Shown: one piece after another, positions 43,453 through 60,391 of the stretch
Layout of the letters: each line of letters begins with the position of its first letter
Position numbering within the stretch: position 1 is the first letter of the stretch
NCBI GenBank assembly: GCA_016946835.1
Contig: JACVTC010000047.1
Span: 773,001-837,000 of the forward strand
Direction: 5' to 3'
Length of the DNA: 64,000 nucleotides
Origin: Neocallimastix lanati (nom. inval.)
Lineage: Eukaryota; Neocallimastigomycota; Neocallimastigomycetes; Neocallimastigales; Neocallimastigaceae
Program-made: the position numbers and the translations under genes
Notes under the pieces: generated by a model
The model's input: only the letters and a program-made list of their open reading frames with translations
Database searches by the model: none
What the model was told of the DNA's origin: nothing

Positions 43453-43695
43453 ATGAATTTTATATCATACTCATATACTGATAAATCAACAAATTTTTGT
43501 ATTGAGCAACAATATGAATTAAATAATCCAAGTTCTTTATCTTCCTTAGCTGATGAAATTGAAAAATTAAAGGTCGAAATTAATAATAATTTAACAGATC
43601 GTGTAAAAATTGAAGCTGAAGAAAAAAAAAAAAATCAACAAAAAATAAATGATTCTCAAGCTCATAAAACTAAAAAACAGAAAGTCGATAATTAA
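43453..43695 (+). CDS. Small Gon7-like protein (possible KEOPS/EKC subunit)
   Basis: Intronless gene of 80 aa with its own ATG and stop (TAA at 43693-43695). The order of parts resembles fungal Gon7, the small subunit that caps the KEOPS/EKC complex needed for t6A modification of tRNA. It begins with a beta-like start (ISYSYTDKSTNFCIEQ). A short linker ending in SSLSSLADEIEKLKVEINN is followed by an N-LT-R/K segment (NNLTDRVKIEAEEKKK), and then a basic disordered tail ending in KTKKQKVDN. Gon7 proteins are short and poorly conserved, so this is a pattern-level match only. It could instead be another small coiled-coil protein. Codon use and composition are clearly less AT-biased than the flanks, which supports a real gene. 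Confidence 0.5.
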   Translation: MNFISYSYTDKSTNFCIEQQYELNNPSSLSSLADEIEKLKVEINNNLTDRVKIEAEEKKKNQQKINDSQAHKTKKQKVDN

Positions 43696-43752
43696 TAACA
43701 GAAAATACAAATAATGATAGTCAAAAATGCTAATAAATATGATAGATAAAAG

Positions 43753-43805
<53 letters not shown>

Positions 43806-44192
43806 TAATATGTTTTTTTCTTATTATACCTTTTAAAATATTAATACATATCAAAAATAATTATAATTATGTAATAATAATCATTTATAGATTTTATATA
43901 TTAAATACCATTTATTACATTAATTTTTATTTTATTATTTTTTTTCTCTCCTATTTAAATAATAATAATAATAAAATGTTAAAATCAGATTTCAAACTTC
44001 AAATTCTAAATTAAATGTTACATACATTATTTTGTTTTGTTGTATTAATTTAAAGCACATATATATATGTTTATTAATATTGTCAAGAATTTCTATTATA
44101 TTTTATGAATAAATAAAATATTAAATAATAATAATAATAATAATAATATATGTAAACTCTTGAATATGGGTGGATTTATATTAATATTTAAA

Positions 44193-44235
<43 letters not shown>

Positions 44236-44492
44236 TTTCTTATTTTCCTATTTTTTTTTTTTATATTTTAATCATTTTCCTTTTTCCAATTTAAGGGATA
44301 TTGTATAACAATTAAAATATTAAATATAATATATTTGACGAATATTTTCATTTACTTTAAAATTATTATGTTTTTTTTTTAAAATATTTAATAAAGTTCC
44401 AAAATTTTTGATTTTTTTACAAAACGAAAAATTAAAACATTATGCACCATTTTCAATATCTAAAAAATATTTTATAATTTTTTATTCTTCAT
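43696..44492. other. AT-rich spacer upstream of the structured island
   Basis: Poly-A plus (TA)n at 43750-43806, (AAT)n at about 44126-44147 and poly-A at 44200-44231. No gene seen. Confidence 0.5.
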
Positions 44493-44716
44493 TACCCACT
44501 AGGGAGGAGTTAATGATTCCGTTCTGATGCTCGTGGTCAATAGAGATATATGTAGGAACGTTAGGAATGCATCTCCGGGTAGTGTGTAACGACGATTGAG
44601 AGCGGTGAAGCTGTTACAGTATGCCAATATCTCATCACCTTACAGTTAATTAATAACTGTATGGCCATATGAGAGATGGGTACCCATTATGTGCAAGTCT
44701 ATGTTTTTTTTTTTTT
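44493..44716 (+). ncRNA. Candidate structured RNA gene, possibly Pol III transcribed
   Basis: A 210-base island with near-balanced base composition inside extremely AT-rich DNA, followed by a T run (44704-44716) of the kind that ends Pol III transcripts. It has no open frame. Complementary segments fit a nested fold. TACCCA (44493-44498) pairs with TGGGTA (44677-44682) as a closing stem. ATTCC+GTTC (44516-44524) pairs with GAAC (44556-44559) + GGAAT (44564-44568). TGTAAC (44585-44590) pairs with GTTACA (44613-44618). TCTCAT (44630-44635) pairs with ATGAGA (44669-44674) around an eight-base stem TACAGTTA/TAACTGTA (44641-44661). I could not match it to tRNA, 5S, U6, SRP, RNase P or RNase MRP by their conserved motifs. 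The strand is inferred only from the T run. Confidence 0.5.
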
Positions 44717-45548
44717 ATTCTTCATTAAATAGATAAAAGTTTAAATAACTTTTAAAAATTAATATTGAAAATATTCTAGCATATTAATAAATTTATACGA
44801 AAATAGTAGCGAATTCTATATGAAAATGATGGTGTATATAAGAAACTTATGTTAATAAATAATTAAACCTATAACAGTTGTACAAATTTATATATATACA
44901 TATATTTAATAATTATACAAATGATTAATATTTATCAAGAAGTATTGACAAATGTACCAAGAAAGAAAAATATTATTATAATAAAATTTTTTAAAGAAAA
45001 TATTTATTTGATATATTGTATGTATATTTATTTATTTTTCGAATAAAATCAAATACTAGGAAATTAAATTTTCTTTAAAATAATGACAATCTTTGCTCTT
45101 ATATTTGGACTACTGCTTATATAAATATTGCTAAATAATAATTAATTTACTATATTTCTTTTTTAATAAATGTTTGTCTTTTTTTAAAAAAAAAAAAAAT
45201 AAAATAAAATAAAATAAAATATAAAGTAGAATAATAAATAAGAAAAGTACATAATATATAAAGTTAAATATTATATTTTTAAATAAATAAATAAATAAAC
45301 TAATATATATAATTTATATTTTTTATGAATATATATTTTAAATTTTTTTTTAAAAAATCTATATATATATATATATATATATATTATTATTATTATTATT
45401 ATTATTTTAATTGCATATATAAACAATTAATATAAATTATATGTATGTTAAATATGAAATATGATAATTGATATGTATAAATATAACTTAAATTATATTT
45501 ACATAATTTAATGAGTTATTATAAAATAATATTAAAAGAAAAGAAATG

Positions 45549-45580
<32 letters not shown>

Positions 45581-45639
45581 ATTATCAATTGTTAGGATAT
45601 ATATATATATATATATATAGATAGATCTATAGATAAATT
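44717..45639. other. AT-rich 3' flank of ABC transporter
   Basis: Includes (TA)n/(TAT)n at about 45361-45406, poly-A at 45549-45578 and (TA)n at 45600-45619. No gene was recognised. Confidence 0.5.
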
Positions 45640-49355
<3,716 letters not shown>

Positions 49356-49938
49356 TTTCTATAATTAAAATTTTTAGAATAATATAACAAAATATAATTA
49401 TTTACTGTTATATTTATATGAAGTTTTATATAAAAGAAATAAAATAAAAAAATTAATAATTACTAAATTTAAATACCAATATATATTATAATTTCAAAGC
49501 TAATTGAATATATTATAAATTATTTAATTGAATATAAAAATTATATTATTATACCTAAATTTTTTTTTTATATAATTTTATTAATTAAATATTCATAATA
49601 TGGTGAAAAATATTGTATAACAATTCTTTTTTTTTTTTTTTTTTTTATCTTATTATTATTATTTTTTATATTATTATTGTTATTTTGAATATTTTTTCAC
49701 TCAACACATTAAAAAAAGAATTATAATTAAATTTATTTATTTTTATATAACTTCAAATTTTTCTGTAATAGTTAAAATAAAAATTATTAAATTTAATATA
49801 TTATAAATGGAATGATATAATTTTCATAAATTAATTTAAATAATTAATTTAATATATCATTATATTATTTTGTTCTTAGCAATTATTTTATTTTTTTATT
49901 TTTTTTAAAAAATAAGAAAATGTTTAATATATTATTAT

Positions 49939-49975
<37 letters not shown>

Positions 49976-50293
49976 AAAAAATTTTTAAAATATCATGTTT
50001 TAATAAAAGACAATAAAAAAAAAAAAAAAAAATTAAAATTTAGAAATAATGAAATGAAAATTAAACAAAACAATTATAAATAATAATAATAATGAAAGAT
50101 ATGTTTTTGAATAATTTATTAACTGCCTTTATTTAAAAAGAAAAAAATCCATAAAATTTATCAATAATATCTATTTATTATTTGTTAATTAATATTATTC
50201 GTAAATAGAAACTTCTCAAAGCAAAAAATTTATTGTATATATATATATTATATTTAATAATCAAAAAAAAAAAAAAAAAAAAAAAGAAATAAA
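49356..50293. other. AT-rich 5' flank of ABC transporter
   Basis: T runs at about 49627-49646 and 49941-49971, A runs at 50014-50032 and 50264-50285. It should contain the transporter promoter. No gene or defined element was seen. Confidence 0.5.
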
Positions 50294-50355
50294 ACTCTAT
50301 TTTCTACTCAAGCCATCTTTATATACATAAAGATGGCTTGAGTAGAAAATAGAGT
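50294..50355. repeat. Perfect 29-bp inverted repeat with 4-base loop
   Basis: Left arm 50294-50322 and right arm 50327-50355 are exact reverse complements with loop atac (50323-50326). The arms contain GC-containing words (ctactcaagccatc / gatggcttgagtag), so this is not a simple AT palindrome. A 22-base A run lies just upstream. RNA from either strand would form a 29-bp hairpin. Confidence 0.9.
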
Positions 50356-50759
50356 ACAACTACAATTTAATGTAATCTAAAATAAAAATTTATACAATAA
50401 TAAAAAATTTGCGAAAATATAAAAATATAAAAATAAAAATAAATTGATGTAGTATATAGTAATAATAAAATTAAGTTTGATAATATATATGTCATTAATA
50501 ATTATGTTTAACATTTCTGTGAATTAATTTCTCTATTTTATCTCTAATTTGAATTATATTTATACATCAATTACTTTTCAAAAAAATACCAATACCAATA
50601 AATTTTGTAATTTTAGATTAATTTTAATTATATATATTTTTTTTACTGGGAAAATTAAAATCTTAAACAAAATATTTATTATTAATTTTTTTATTAAATC
50701 AAATTTAAATCATATTAATTACTAATTATACATATATATTTATTGATTTTTTAAACTAG

Positions 50760-53250
50760 TAATAAACTTTATTTAATAATATTTATTACATAAAGGTGAT
50801 TGAAATTATTAATAAAACGCCTTCTTTCCCTGAATCGATCTTTAAGATTTCATATACTGTATTTCCTACCGCGAAGAAAACACTATAAAACACTATATGA
50901 AAAAATTAATAATGTCATCAAAATCCTCCTGTTTGACATCGAAAATTATCTATGATTCATAATGAACAATCTAAGAATGAATAAATAAAAATTTCATCAG
51001 TAAAATGAATGAATTGTTGTCTAAATTCTTCAAATTTAAGACATAAAGGTATACAGTGTGTGTATAACTAGGTATGTTATTAATTACACCACAACAAGGG
51101 AAATATGTTTGGAAATCTTCTGATATCAGCTTGTTTTTTATATAAGATTTCACATCATATTTGAATCCATATTTAAGCCGTCCAATTCAAAAAAAAAGAC
51201 AAAAAAAAAATTGCGAATATTTTAAAGATAGACGTTGAATAAATTTTTTAAAATCAAATTTAAACTTCTTGCATTTAATTAATCTAATTAACGGAGTATT
51301 TATATAATGAACATTTTCCCAGTAAAACTTCCGTATATCTCCTAGAAGTTTATTATTGTGTTTTCATATATATCATTAAATTTTCCTCTTTAGCAATTTT
51401 CACAAATGAAGAAAAATGAACTAATGCATTCTTCTTTATTTCTAAAACCAAACTGTTGTAGTTTGGAACTTCTAATGAGTTAAGTACTACGTAATTACTA
51501 TATAATGTATAGCACAAGATTCATATATAATTCATAATGCATTTAATGACTAATTCAGCAGGATTTTTTTAATAATTTCATGAAAAAAGATATTGTCTTA
51601 AATTATTTAGTGATAATTTTTGACATAATCTTTAATTACACGTTGATGAGTGAAATACCATGGTAATTATTACAATCTGAAAGATCCCCTTTCTTATGAA
51701 TTGAAGTAATAGAAGCATAATTCCATTCATTAGGGAAGTCACTATGTCAAAATTTATTAAATAATAAAATTAGACATTTTGTACATTCGGAATAAGTAAT
51801 TTCTTGATTAGGATCATTCTGAAAAAAAGTTCTATTCTCAGATTTGAAAAAAACTTTAAAATATTCTATTGGTTCTCCGTCAAGACTACGTACTTTATTT
51901 TTTTTTATATTGAAATAACAGTAGAGTAAATTTCTGACATTGAAATTGGTATAATAATGTCCCTTGATTCTTGCAGAAAAGAATAATTGTATATTCCTTT
52001 CCAATAATTTTCATTAAGGTCTTGGACCATTTTATCAGAAGTAAATTCTTCATAGTGTTCCGTAAAACGATTGAATTGATCTTCTTGAGATACTAGAACA
52101 TTACTTACTTTATCTTTAATATATTCAGGTGACCATGAAGAAGAGAAAGAAGGTTTTAAAATTTTCTTTAGTCCAGACCAACATCATTGCATATCATTTT
52201 TCAAGCAACATTAGAAGATGGAATGAATCAAATTTTTGAAATTAATTACATTAATATTCCCGAATATTCTTCTTAATACTAATTATATAATTAGAAATAA
52301 CCCTATATTCTTTGGAGGGATCACAGAATGCTTGAAGATTATATAAGTCATTTGTAAATTTAAAGTCTTTAATCCTTTTATAAATAAATACTATTTATGA
52401 GATAATTTCTTAATGTAAACAGGGTAATGGCACGCTGAATCCTATAGATCTAAAGGAACTATTGCTTTAATTTCATCACCTATTTCATTTGCTGTAACAA
52501 GAAGTTTCTTTACCATTGCCCTAAAGTCTAAATTATCATTACATTCAAATTCATCTAATATACATGAAAATTTATTATGAGAGAAAATTACTTTATGTTT
52601 ATCCCTACAAATATATCTAGATTATATAATTTTTATTACCAAGGGACGACGAGGTAAAACCATCAGGAGGTGTTTATTTACAAGAAAAAATAAGTGGTAA
52701 ATGATCTGAGACATCATTAAAAGAACTACATATAGAAGCAATATTCAGATAATCTTTTAATTTATCGTTAACAACTATAAAGACAATATAAGTTCTTTTC
52801 ACCATAATATCAAGTAAACTGGTGACCAACCATATCCATTATAAATCATTGAGGAAAAATTCTAAGAATAAGATTTTTTTAAGCTGCTATTTAGTCATGT
52901 TGAAATTACCAACAATACCAGAAGGGTTATTCTAATGATTCTTGAGCCAATTAGCAAAGTTAATTTTTTGCTATATCTCTAGAATAATTACATTTTTCGC
53001 TGAGGATGTAAATGTTTCCTAATGAACATCGAACACCCCAAAAGGAAACTATATTTACTGAGAGTAGATATCAATATTTTAAATTATCATTTTAATAAAT
53101 TGGTAGGAATTGTGGATACCAATATAAAGACCAGGCATATCAAAGATTTTCATGTTTAACAAATTGTTAGTGAATAATTTTAATTATAAAAAATTTTGTA
53201 TAAAATTGAGTTTTAATTTATTATGATTTTCTATTGATATCTAAAAATAA
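50760..53250 (-). mobile_element. Decayed LINE copy D (endonuclease kept, RT core deleted)
   Basis: Minus-strand relative of copy C: the 3' part (50790-51310) matches copy C at about 20205-20650, including the word tcatatactg and the ...gaggtgattga... region. At about 51360-51470 an RT 'fingers' remnant resembles FGFRNREECISLFIS of copy A. The palm motif FADD is missing between this and the C-terminal part. Around 51650-51730 a PKKGDLSDCSNYRGISLIN-like remnant is seen. The endonuclease part (about 52600-53150) still shows PGLYIGIHNSY, IVGNFNMTK, DIMVKRTYIVF and DVSDHLPLIFSCK, corresponding to the copy A endonuclease. The N-terminal domain is lost. Many stops. Bases 53159-53240 match copy C 5' flank at 23095-23180. 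Confidence 0.85.
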
Positions 53251-53298
53251 TTAATAATACAATTATTGGTGAATAAACGAAAATATTAATAAAAATAA

Positions 53299-53713
<415 letters not shown>

Positions 53714-54714
53714 TATAAATAAGTGTAAAGAATATTAAATATCAAAGGTATATTAAAAAATTAAAAAATTAAAAAAAAAAAACATGAGGTTGAACAAATC
53801 AATTTTTACAGAAATATAAAAAAGTACCATAATTACATAATCATCCAAAAAATAAAAAAAAAAAAAAATACATGATAAAACATTATAGTGCTATACATGA
53901 ATGATTCATACATGAAAAATAGAATGAGACACATGGAAGAAAAATGTTATTATTCCTTAAAAGTTCTATATTCGTATTGTATATATTATTAAATGATATA
54001 TATGTATTTAATAAATATTTATATAATACTAAATATTGTTAATTTTTTGTGAGAGTAATATTTTATTAGAAAATGTATACATTTTAGAAAATTATGATGA
54101 TCTTGAAGATGACACCTTCATTATGAGTTTTTAAATTGTCATAATAAAATATAATAAAATAAAATTAAAAATAAAAATTAAAAATTAAAAATTATGATAA
54201 TAATTAATAAATAAATAAACAAATAAATAAATAAACAAATAAATAAATTGGAAAAAAAATATATATATATATTATATTAATATTATTTTATTTATTTTTT
54301 CCTTTATGAAAATAATTAAATAAAATAAAAAATATAATAAAAAGATTGTTTAAATAATTTATATATATTAATAATAGATAAAAAAAAAAATAGATTATAT
54401 AATATTAATATAAAATTTTTTTATTGTTTTTATTTAATTCATTATGGTTATACAAAAAGATCAAACATTTTATGTAATCTTAAATGCTTATTTACATATT
54501 ATTTATAGGGTCAAATATTTATTTTAAAATGGAACATCAGAATATTTATTTTCATTATAATATTTCTTTTTTTTTTTTTTACTAAATATAATTATAAACC
54601 GAAGATAATGATAATAAATCAATATTATTAAATTTATAAATTCTAAATAATTAAAAAATATAATTTTGTATATTATATTATTTACTTTTAAAATTATTAA
54701 TAGATATTATTAAA

Positions 54715-54759
<45 letters not shown>

Positions 54760-54883
54760 TTGAACATTTAAAAATGAAAATAATAAATTAATGATTATAA
54801 TTGTTTAAAAATAAAAAAATTAAAATAACAATAATATTAAAAATAAATAAAAAAAAAAAAATAATAATAATAATAAATACATT
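53714..54883. other. AT-rich region between microsatellite and DALR gene
   Basis: The first 250 bases resemble the copy C 5' flank in short words (about 53930-53960 versus 23465-23500). The rest is simple AT-rich DNA with (AAAT)n at about 54205-54248, (TA)n and (AAT)n at about 54733-54757. No gene seen. Confidence 0.5.
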
Positions 54884-55537
54884 CTACATTCGATCTAATG
54901 GTTGAACACCTAGAATAGATAATCCATGATATAAAAGTTTACGAACATATGAAAATAGTAATAACCTGGTATTAGCTAATGTCAACCAATATTGATCATT
55001 TGTTTCAATTGTATCATTGGATGTATCATTTTGTTCATTTTCTCTTAATCTTTTACGACTATTTAAAGCTTTAATTTCATTGGAAAGTTTAGATTTGCCA
55101 AGTCCCTTAACACGTAAATTTGAACTAACTGAGCTTATACTATGTGAAATTTGATTTAGAGCATCTAAGATAAGAGATGGTTCAATCTTTTGATAAACAC
55201 TTGGATAAATATTGTAAATATAGTCATCTAAAAACCACATTAATGGGAAAACTTCGGGAGTTACTCTTACTAATTCATCAAAATCAAAAATATTTTTAAA
55301 TTGATTTTGTTTCTGTTTTTGACTTATATTTTCAATATTTTTAAAGATATCCTGATCTAATGAGAATAAATATTCTTCATTATCTTCATTCTCTTCTTTA
55401 TTAAAACTTGAAAATTCTTTTTGTTTAGTTTTAAAATCGCAATTTCTTAAAATACTTTATATTATATATTTATATATATATATATAAAATATTATTAATA
55501 TTATTAATAATGATAGATAAATATATAATATTAAATG

Positions 55538-55592
<55 letters not shown>

Positions 55593-56445
55593 TTACCTGC
55601 AAATTTTAGCATAGATATATTGAAGATAAAGTCCAACATTACTTTTTTTATTATTATTAAAATCATCAAAATCATCAAAACTATCATTATTACCAGTCGA
55701 TGTTGTTATCCATTCATATTTATAATTTTTCATTCTTCTAAATTGTAAGTTTTGTAGTACAATTGATGATACACCGGAAATTTCAATTATTTCATCTACA
55801 TTTCGAACATATTTAAACTCTAATAATGATATATTAAAATATTTCATAATAATTTTTTTTTTTTTTTTTTTTTAGTTTTGTTTTATTATTATCATTATTA
55901 TTATTATTATTTATTAATTAATTAATTAATTAATACCTTCATCATTTTCTTGGCTTTCATTCAATAATTCTTTTTCCATATCTCTATATTTTTCAATATT
56001 ACTTTCAATAACTTCACTCATTTCAATTTTAGATGCATCAATTAAAAAGTTTAAATCTAATATAATTTTATTTGATGTTAAATCTAAAGCATCTAATACA
56101 GATAAATCCCATAAATTATCAATTCTTCCATGAGTGATAAGTTCCCATTCTGTATTAATATATACTTCAATATATGATTTCTTTGAACTTTCTACTTCTA
56201 ATCTTATTGTATTTGGAATATCAGATAATTTTCCTTCCTTTTCACAACAATATTGAATCCATTCTAAAATGGATATAATTTGCATATAATGATGTTCTTT
56301 ATTAATATTATTAACAAAAACAAATTTTTCAATTGGTTTATTTTGATATATACTTAAAACTCTATTAATAATTAAAACTAAGTCAGAATAAAATTCTGAT
56401 AATTCCCCAGTATTAGAAACAATATTAACTACATTCTATAAAGAA

Positions 56446-56476
<31 letters not shown>

Positions 56477-58627
56477 TATAATTAAAAGTTATTTATATTG
56501 AATATATATATAATATAAGTAAGTTATATAAAATATTAAAATATATTATAAAATATATATAGTATTTAAAATTATTTACTTACATTTATATTTTTACTAT
56601 TAGTTTTTAAATAAATTTTTCCTTGTTTAATATTCTTAATTATAGGAATAAATTTTGAAGTTTTATTATGAGAAAAATCAATACTTTCTAAATCAATATA
56701 AATATTATTAGTAGATTCTTTAAGTAATTTTATTATTTGTTTTCCTTGCTCGATAATAGTCTCATTTTCATATTTAGAATCAAGTTTTATTTCTTTATCT
56801 TCTTCATATTTTAATATATGATTTCTATACATATATCCAAAGATCCAATAAAGTAGCAAATTTTCAAAAATTAAATTTTTATTTTCAAAGCAATGAATTT
56901 GATTTGAATCCCCTAAAATTGAATTTTTTGGATGATGACAACAAATTTCATTATATATTTCTAATGAGGATGTTTGATTATTAGAAATAAATCTTTTAAT
57001 ACCTTCTAAATATCTTTTTGAAAAAAGTGAACAAACATTCTTAATAATTGCTTTTATTTTTTCATCTTTTGAATCTCCTTTTTTCTCTGATGTTTGATCA
57101 AAAAAGAATTCATACTTATTTTCTAAATAAGTCTCTATTTCCTTAATTCTATTTAACACTCTATTATCATCATTATTTTCTTTTATTTCTTCATCTACTT
57201 TTATTATCATATCATATATTTCATTTATTATATATTGTTCTTTGTCATAATCATTGTTATATTCTTTAATAATATTTTGCAGTTTGTTGTCATTTTTTTC
57301 ATTTGTATATAAAATTTTTGCTATATTAAAATATAAAATATATATATAATAATAAAATTTAAATGAAAAAAATATAATTTTATATATGTAATTAATAATA
57401 AAAAAAAAAAAAATTTTTTTTTGATAATATATAAATATATATTATTTATTTTATTTTGAATTTTTTATATAAAAAAAAATAATAAAATAAATATAATAAA
57501 ATAAAAAAAATAAAAATAAGTAAATATATATATATATAATTTCGAAAAATATAATATTTACCAATACTATTTACATCCTCTGTATATCTCGTCATAAATA
57601 TAGAATTATAAATTGTATCTTTTGATAAATTCAAAGAATTGAATTTTAAATAGTTAACTATATCATCATTTGAAGAATATAATTTTGAAATAAAATTTGA
57701 AAGAATAAGGGATTTCACGTGATTTGTCATTGATTCAATGGTTGTACCAACGTCAGGAGTTGAACTTGAAGAAAGAATTTGATTTAACTTTACTGGAGTA
57801 AAATATAAAATGATATTTTTATTTTCATTGGAGATTTCAAAAGGTATTGAACATTTTGAATTGATATCTATAATTTTTTTCTGTTCAATCATAAATTCCT
57901 TTGAATTTGATAATATAAATGGAATAGTGTAAAGTTGTAACTTTAAAAATTCTGCTTTAGAAACAGTGAAATTTAAGTATATACCAAGTGCAATGACTGA
58001 TTGAATATATTTATTTTTAGGAAACTAAAAATGCAAATATATATATATATATATATAATTATTAATAATTAACCAATAACTTAATTTTAAATTTTCTTTT
58101 TTTAAACATAACTCTAATTTCATACATTTGTACACAAATAAAAATAATTTTTAATTAAAAATTAAAAATAAATAATATAATAATTATACCTTATCCTTTA
58201 ATTCATTACACCATTTAGTAAGGTCATTTTTAAATTTAAATGTTCTAATATTTGTAGAGTCCGGAATTAAATTTAAAGAAACGAGACTTTGAAAATACCA
58301 TTGTAATAAATCATTTATTAAATGAGGCATCAAAATAGATAATTGAGAATCATGTTTCTGTAATTCTTTACCATTATTTAATTTTCTTCTTTTATTTCCT
58401 TTAGATTTTGATTTTGACAAGGGTTTTACTCTTTCAATACAACTTTCTATTAACTCAATTATTTTTATTGAGTCTTCTTTTTTTAATTCAAATTTTAAAT
58501 CTTTTATATTTAAATTATTTGTTGCGCCTTCCAATTTAGTTTCATCAATTTCAAAATAATTAAATATATTAGTAATTATAATTTCTGATAGTTTGAAAGC
58601 TATATATCTTTTATAAATCCAAGACAT
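54884..58627 (-). CDS. DALR anticodon-binding domain protein (DALRD3-like)
   Basis: Large protein (976 aa) whose C-terminus is the DALR anticodon-binding fold of arginyl-tRNA synthetase but which lacks a synthetase catalytic domain. Exons on the minus strand: 58190-58627, 57562-58024, 56584-57320, 55937-56435, 55597-55819 and 54884-55454; 2931 bp, phases consistent. Across the last junction it reads VGLYLQYIYAKICSILRNC, very close to the ArgRS/DALRD3 motif at the start of the DALR domain. The end, TRLLLFSYVRKLLYHGL then LGVQPLDRM, matches the conserved terminus of that domain. No HIGH or KMSK-type motif is seen. A basic stretch KSKSKGNKRRKLNNG lies near residue 105. DALRD3 of animals (about 540 aa) helps an m3C methyltransferase recognise arginine tRNAs, so a tRNA-binding accessory role is inferred. 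The middle 500 residues are not recognisable. Confidence 0.72.
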
Positions 58628-59429
58628 TTTTTATAAAAAAAAAAATAATAATAATAATAATAATAATTTTAAAGAAAAGAAAAAACAATAATAATAATAT
58701 ATTATTATTATTACTTAATAATAAATATAATACTAATAATTATAAAAAAAAAAAAATTAATTTGTACGTATCAAATAAAAATATTATTGGATACTCAAAA
58801 ATTTAATATATTTTTATTAACATTATAAAATAAAAATATTTATTATAAATGAAAAAAAAAATTTATATTTTAATATTTTTATTTTTTGTTTTTAGTATTT
58901 TTATTAGTTTTATTTTTATTATTATTATTATTTTCCTATTAATTTATATTTATTTATTTTATTGTAAAATTTTTTTTCTCATTTAAAATTAATATTATTT
59001 TTATAAAATTTTATATATTTAATTGATAATGATTATAATTATAATTATTTTAAATATCAATTTTTTTTTTTGAATATCAATTTTTTTTTTTTAAATATCA
59101 ATTTTTTTTTTTTAAATATCAATTTTTTTTTTTTTTAAATATCAATTTTTTTTTCTCTCTTTTTTTTTTTTATTTAATTGTATTATTTTTATTTTTATAT
59201 TTTCCTTTTTAATTTTTGAAAATATTATATTAACGACTTTTATTTATATATATATATATATTATATGCTCTTTTAGTAATATAAAAAGTCATTTATTTAT
59301 TATTTTTATAAATAATTAAATTTAAAAAAAAAAATGATATTAAGGAATAAATAAAACATAAATGTGAATATTAAATATAAATATAATCTGTTAATTTTTT
59401 GTAAAAAGTTTTGCAAAAAATTGATTTTG

Positions 59430-59460
<31 letters not shown>

Positions 59461-59565
59461 AAATAAATAAATAAAAATATTATTATTATATAATATTTAT
59501 TTATTAATTTATTTATTTATAATTAATTATTCAATTTAATAGTGAAATTGGTTGATTTAACTTAT
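58628..59565. other. AT-rich intergenic region with a T-rich minisatellite
   Basis: 5' flank of the DALR gene and 3' flank of Snf4. Apart from the tandem repeat at 59050-59152 it holds (AAT)n at about 58647-58668 and (AAAT)n at 59433-59475. No gene seen. Confidence 0.55.
59050..59152. repeat. Tandem repeat of aaatatcaa + T(11-14)
   Basis: Five consecutive units of about 19-23 bp, each made of aatatcaa followed by 11-14 T, with small changes in T-run length and one gaatatc variant. Confidence 0.85.
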
Positions 59566-60328
59566 TTATGAAACTAAGTAACTTAATATATCAGAACAAG
59601 CTGCTACACCAACAAGTTTATTACTTTCCGGACTATCAACAACTATAAATCTATGTACTACAACTAATTATTAATTTTAATATTAACAATTAAAATATAT
59701 AATCATATATAGTTATATAGATATATATATGTTTAATGGTTAAATTAATGAATATATATCAATTTAAATAAATTATTAATTAAATTATATAATAATAAAA
59801 AAAAAGTAATAATACCTCTTTTAATAGTTTCTAATATAGAATATAAAGTATCTGTGACAGCACATGTATGAATACCTTCAAAACTCTTTAAAAATATTAA
59901 TTTCAGTAAATTTCTAATATTTTATTAAATATATATATAATAAAAATAATAATTTCATATATATTTACTTCAGTTCTTCTTTGTAAAGCTACAGCAACTG
60001 GAACCTCTAAGTCATAATAAGCACCTTCCTTAGCTAGTAACTTTTTAATATATGATAAAAAAATGTAAATATTAATTATTATTATTATATTATTATATTA
60101 TATCATTAAATAAAAATGAAATTAAAAAGAAATAAAATATCATGTAATATAACATATATGTCTATATATATATATATATTATTTTAAAATAATAATTATT
60201 TATTATTTTTATTATTATATCTATTATTATTATTATTATTAATTCTATTATTATTTTAAAAATATTAATAAAATAATAAAATAATATTTACCATGACATC
60301 ATATTTTTCATAAACATCAAGAACACGA

Positions 60329-60391
<63 letters not shown>

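Noticed and set aside
44493-44716. Identification of the structured island as SRP RNA, RNase P, RNase MRP or U6
   Set aside because: None of the conserved signature motifs of these RNAs could be located on either strand, so no family name is given.
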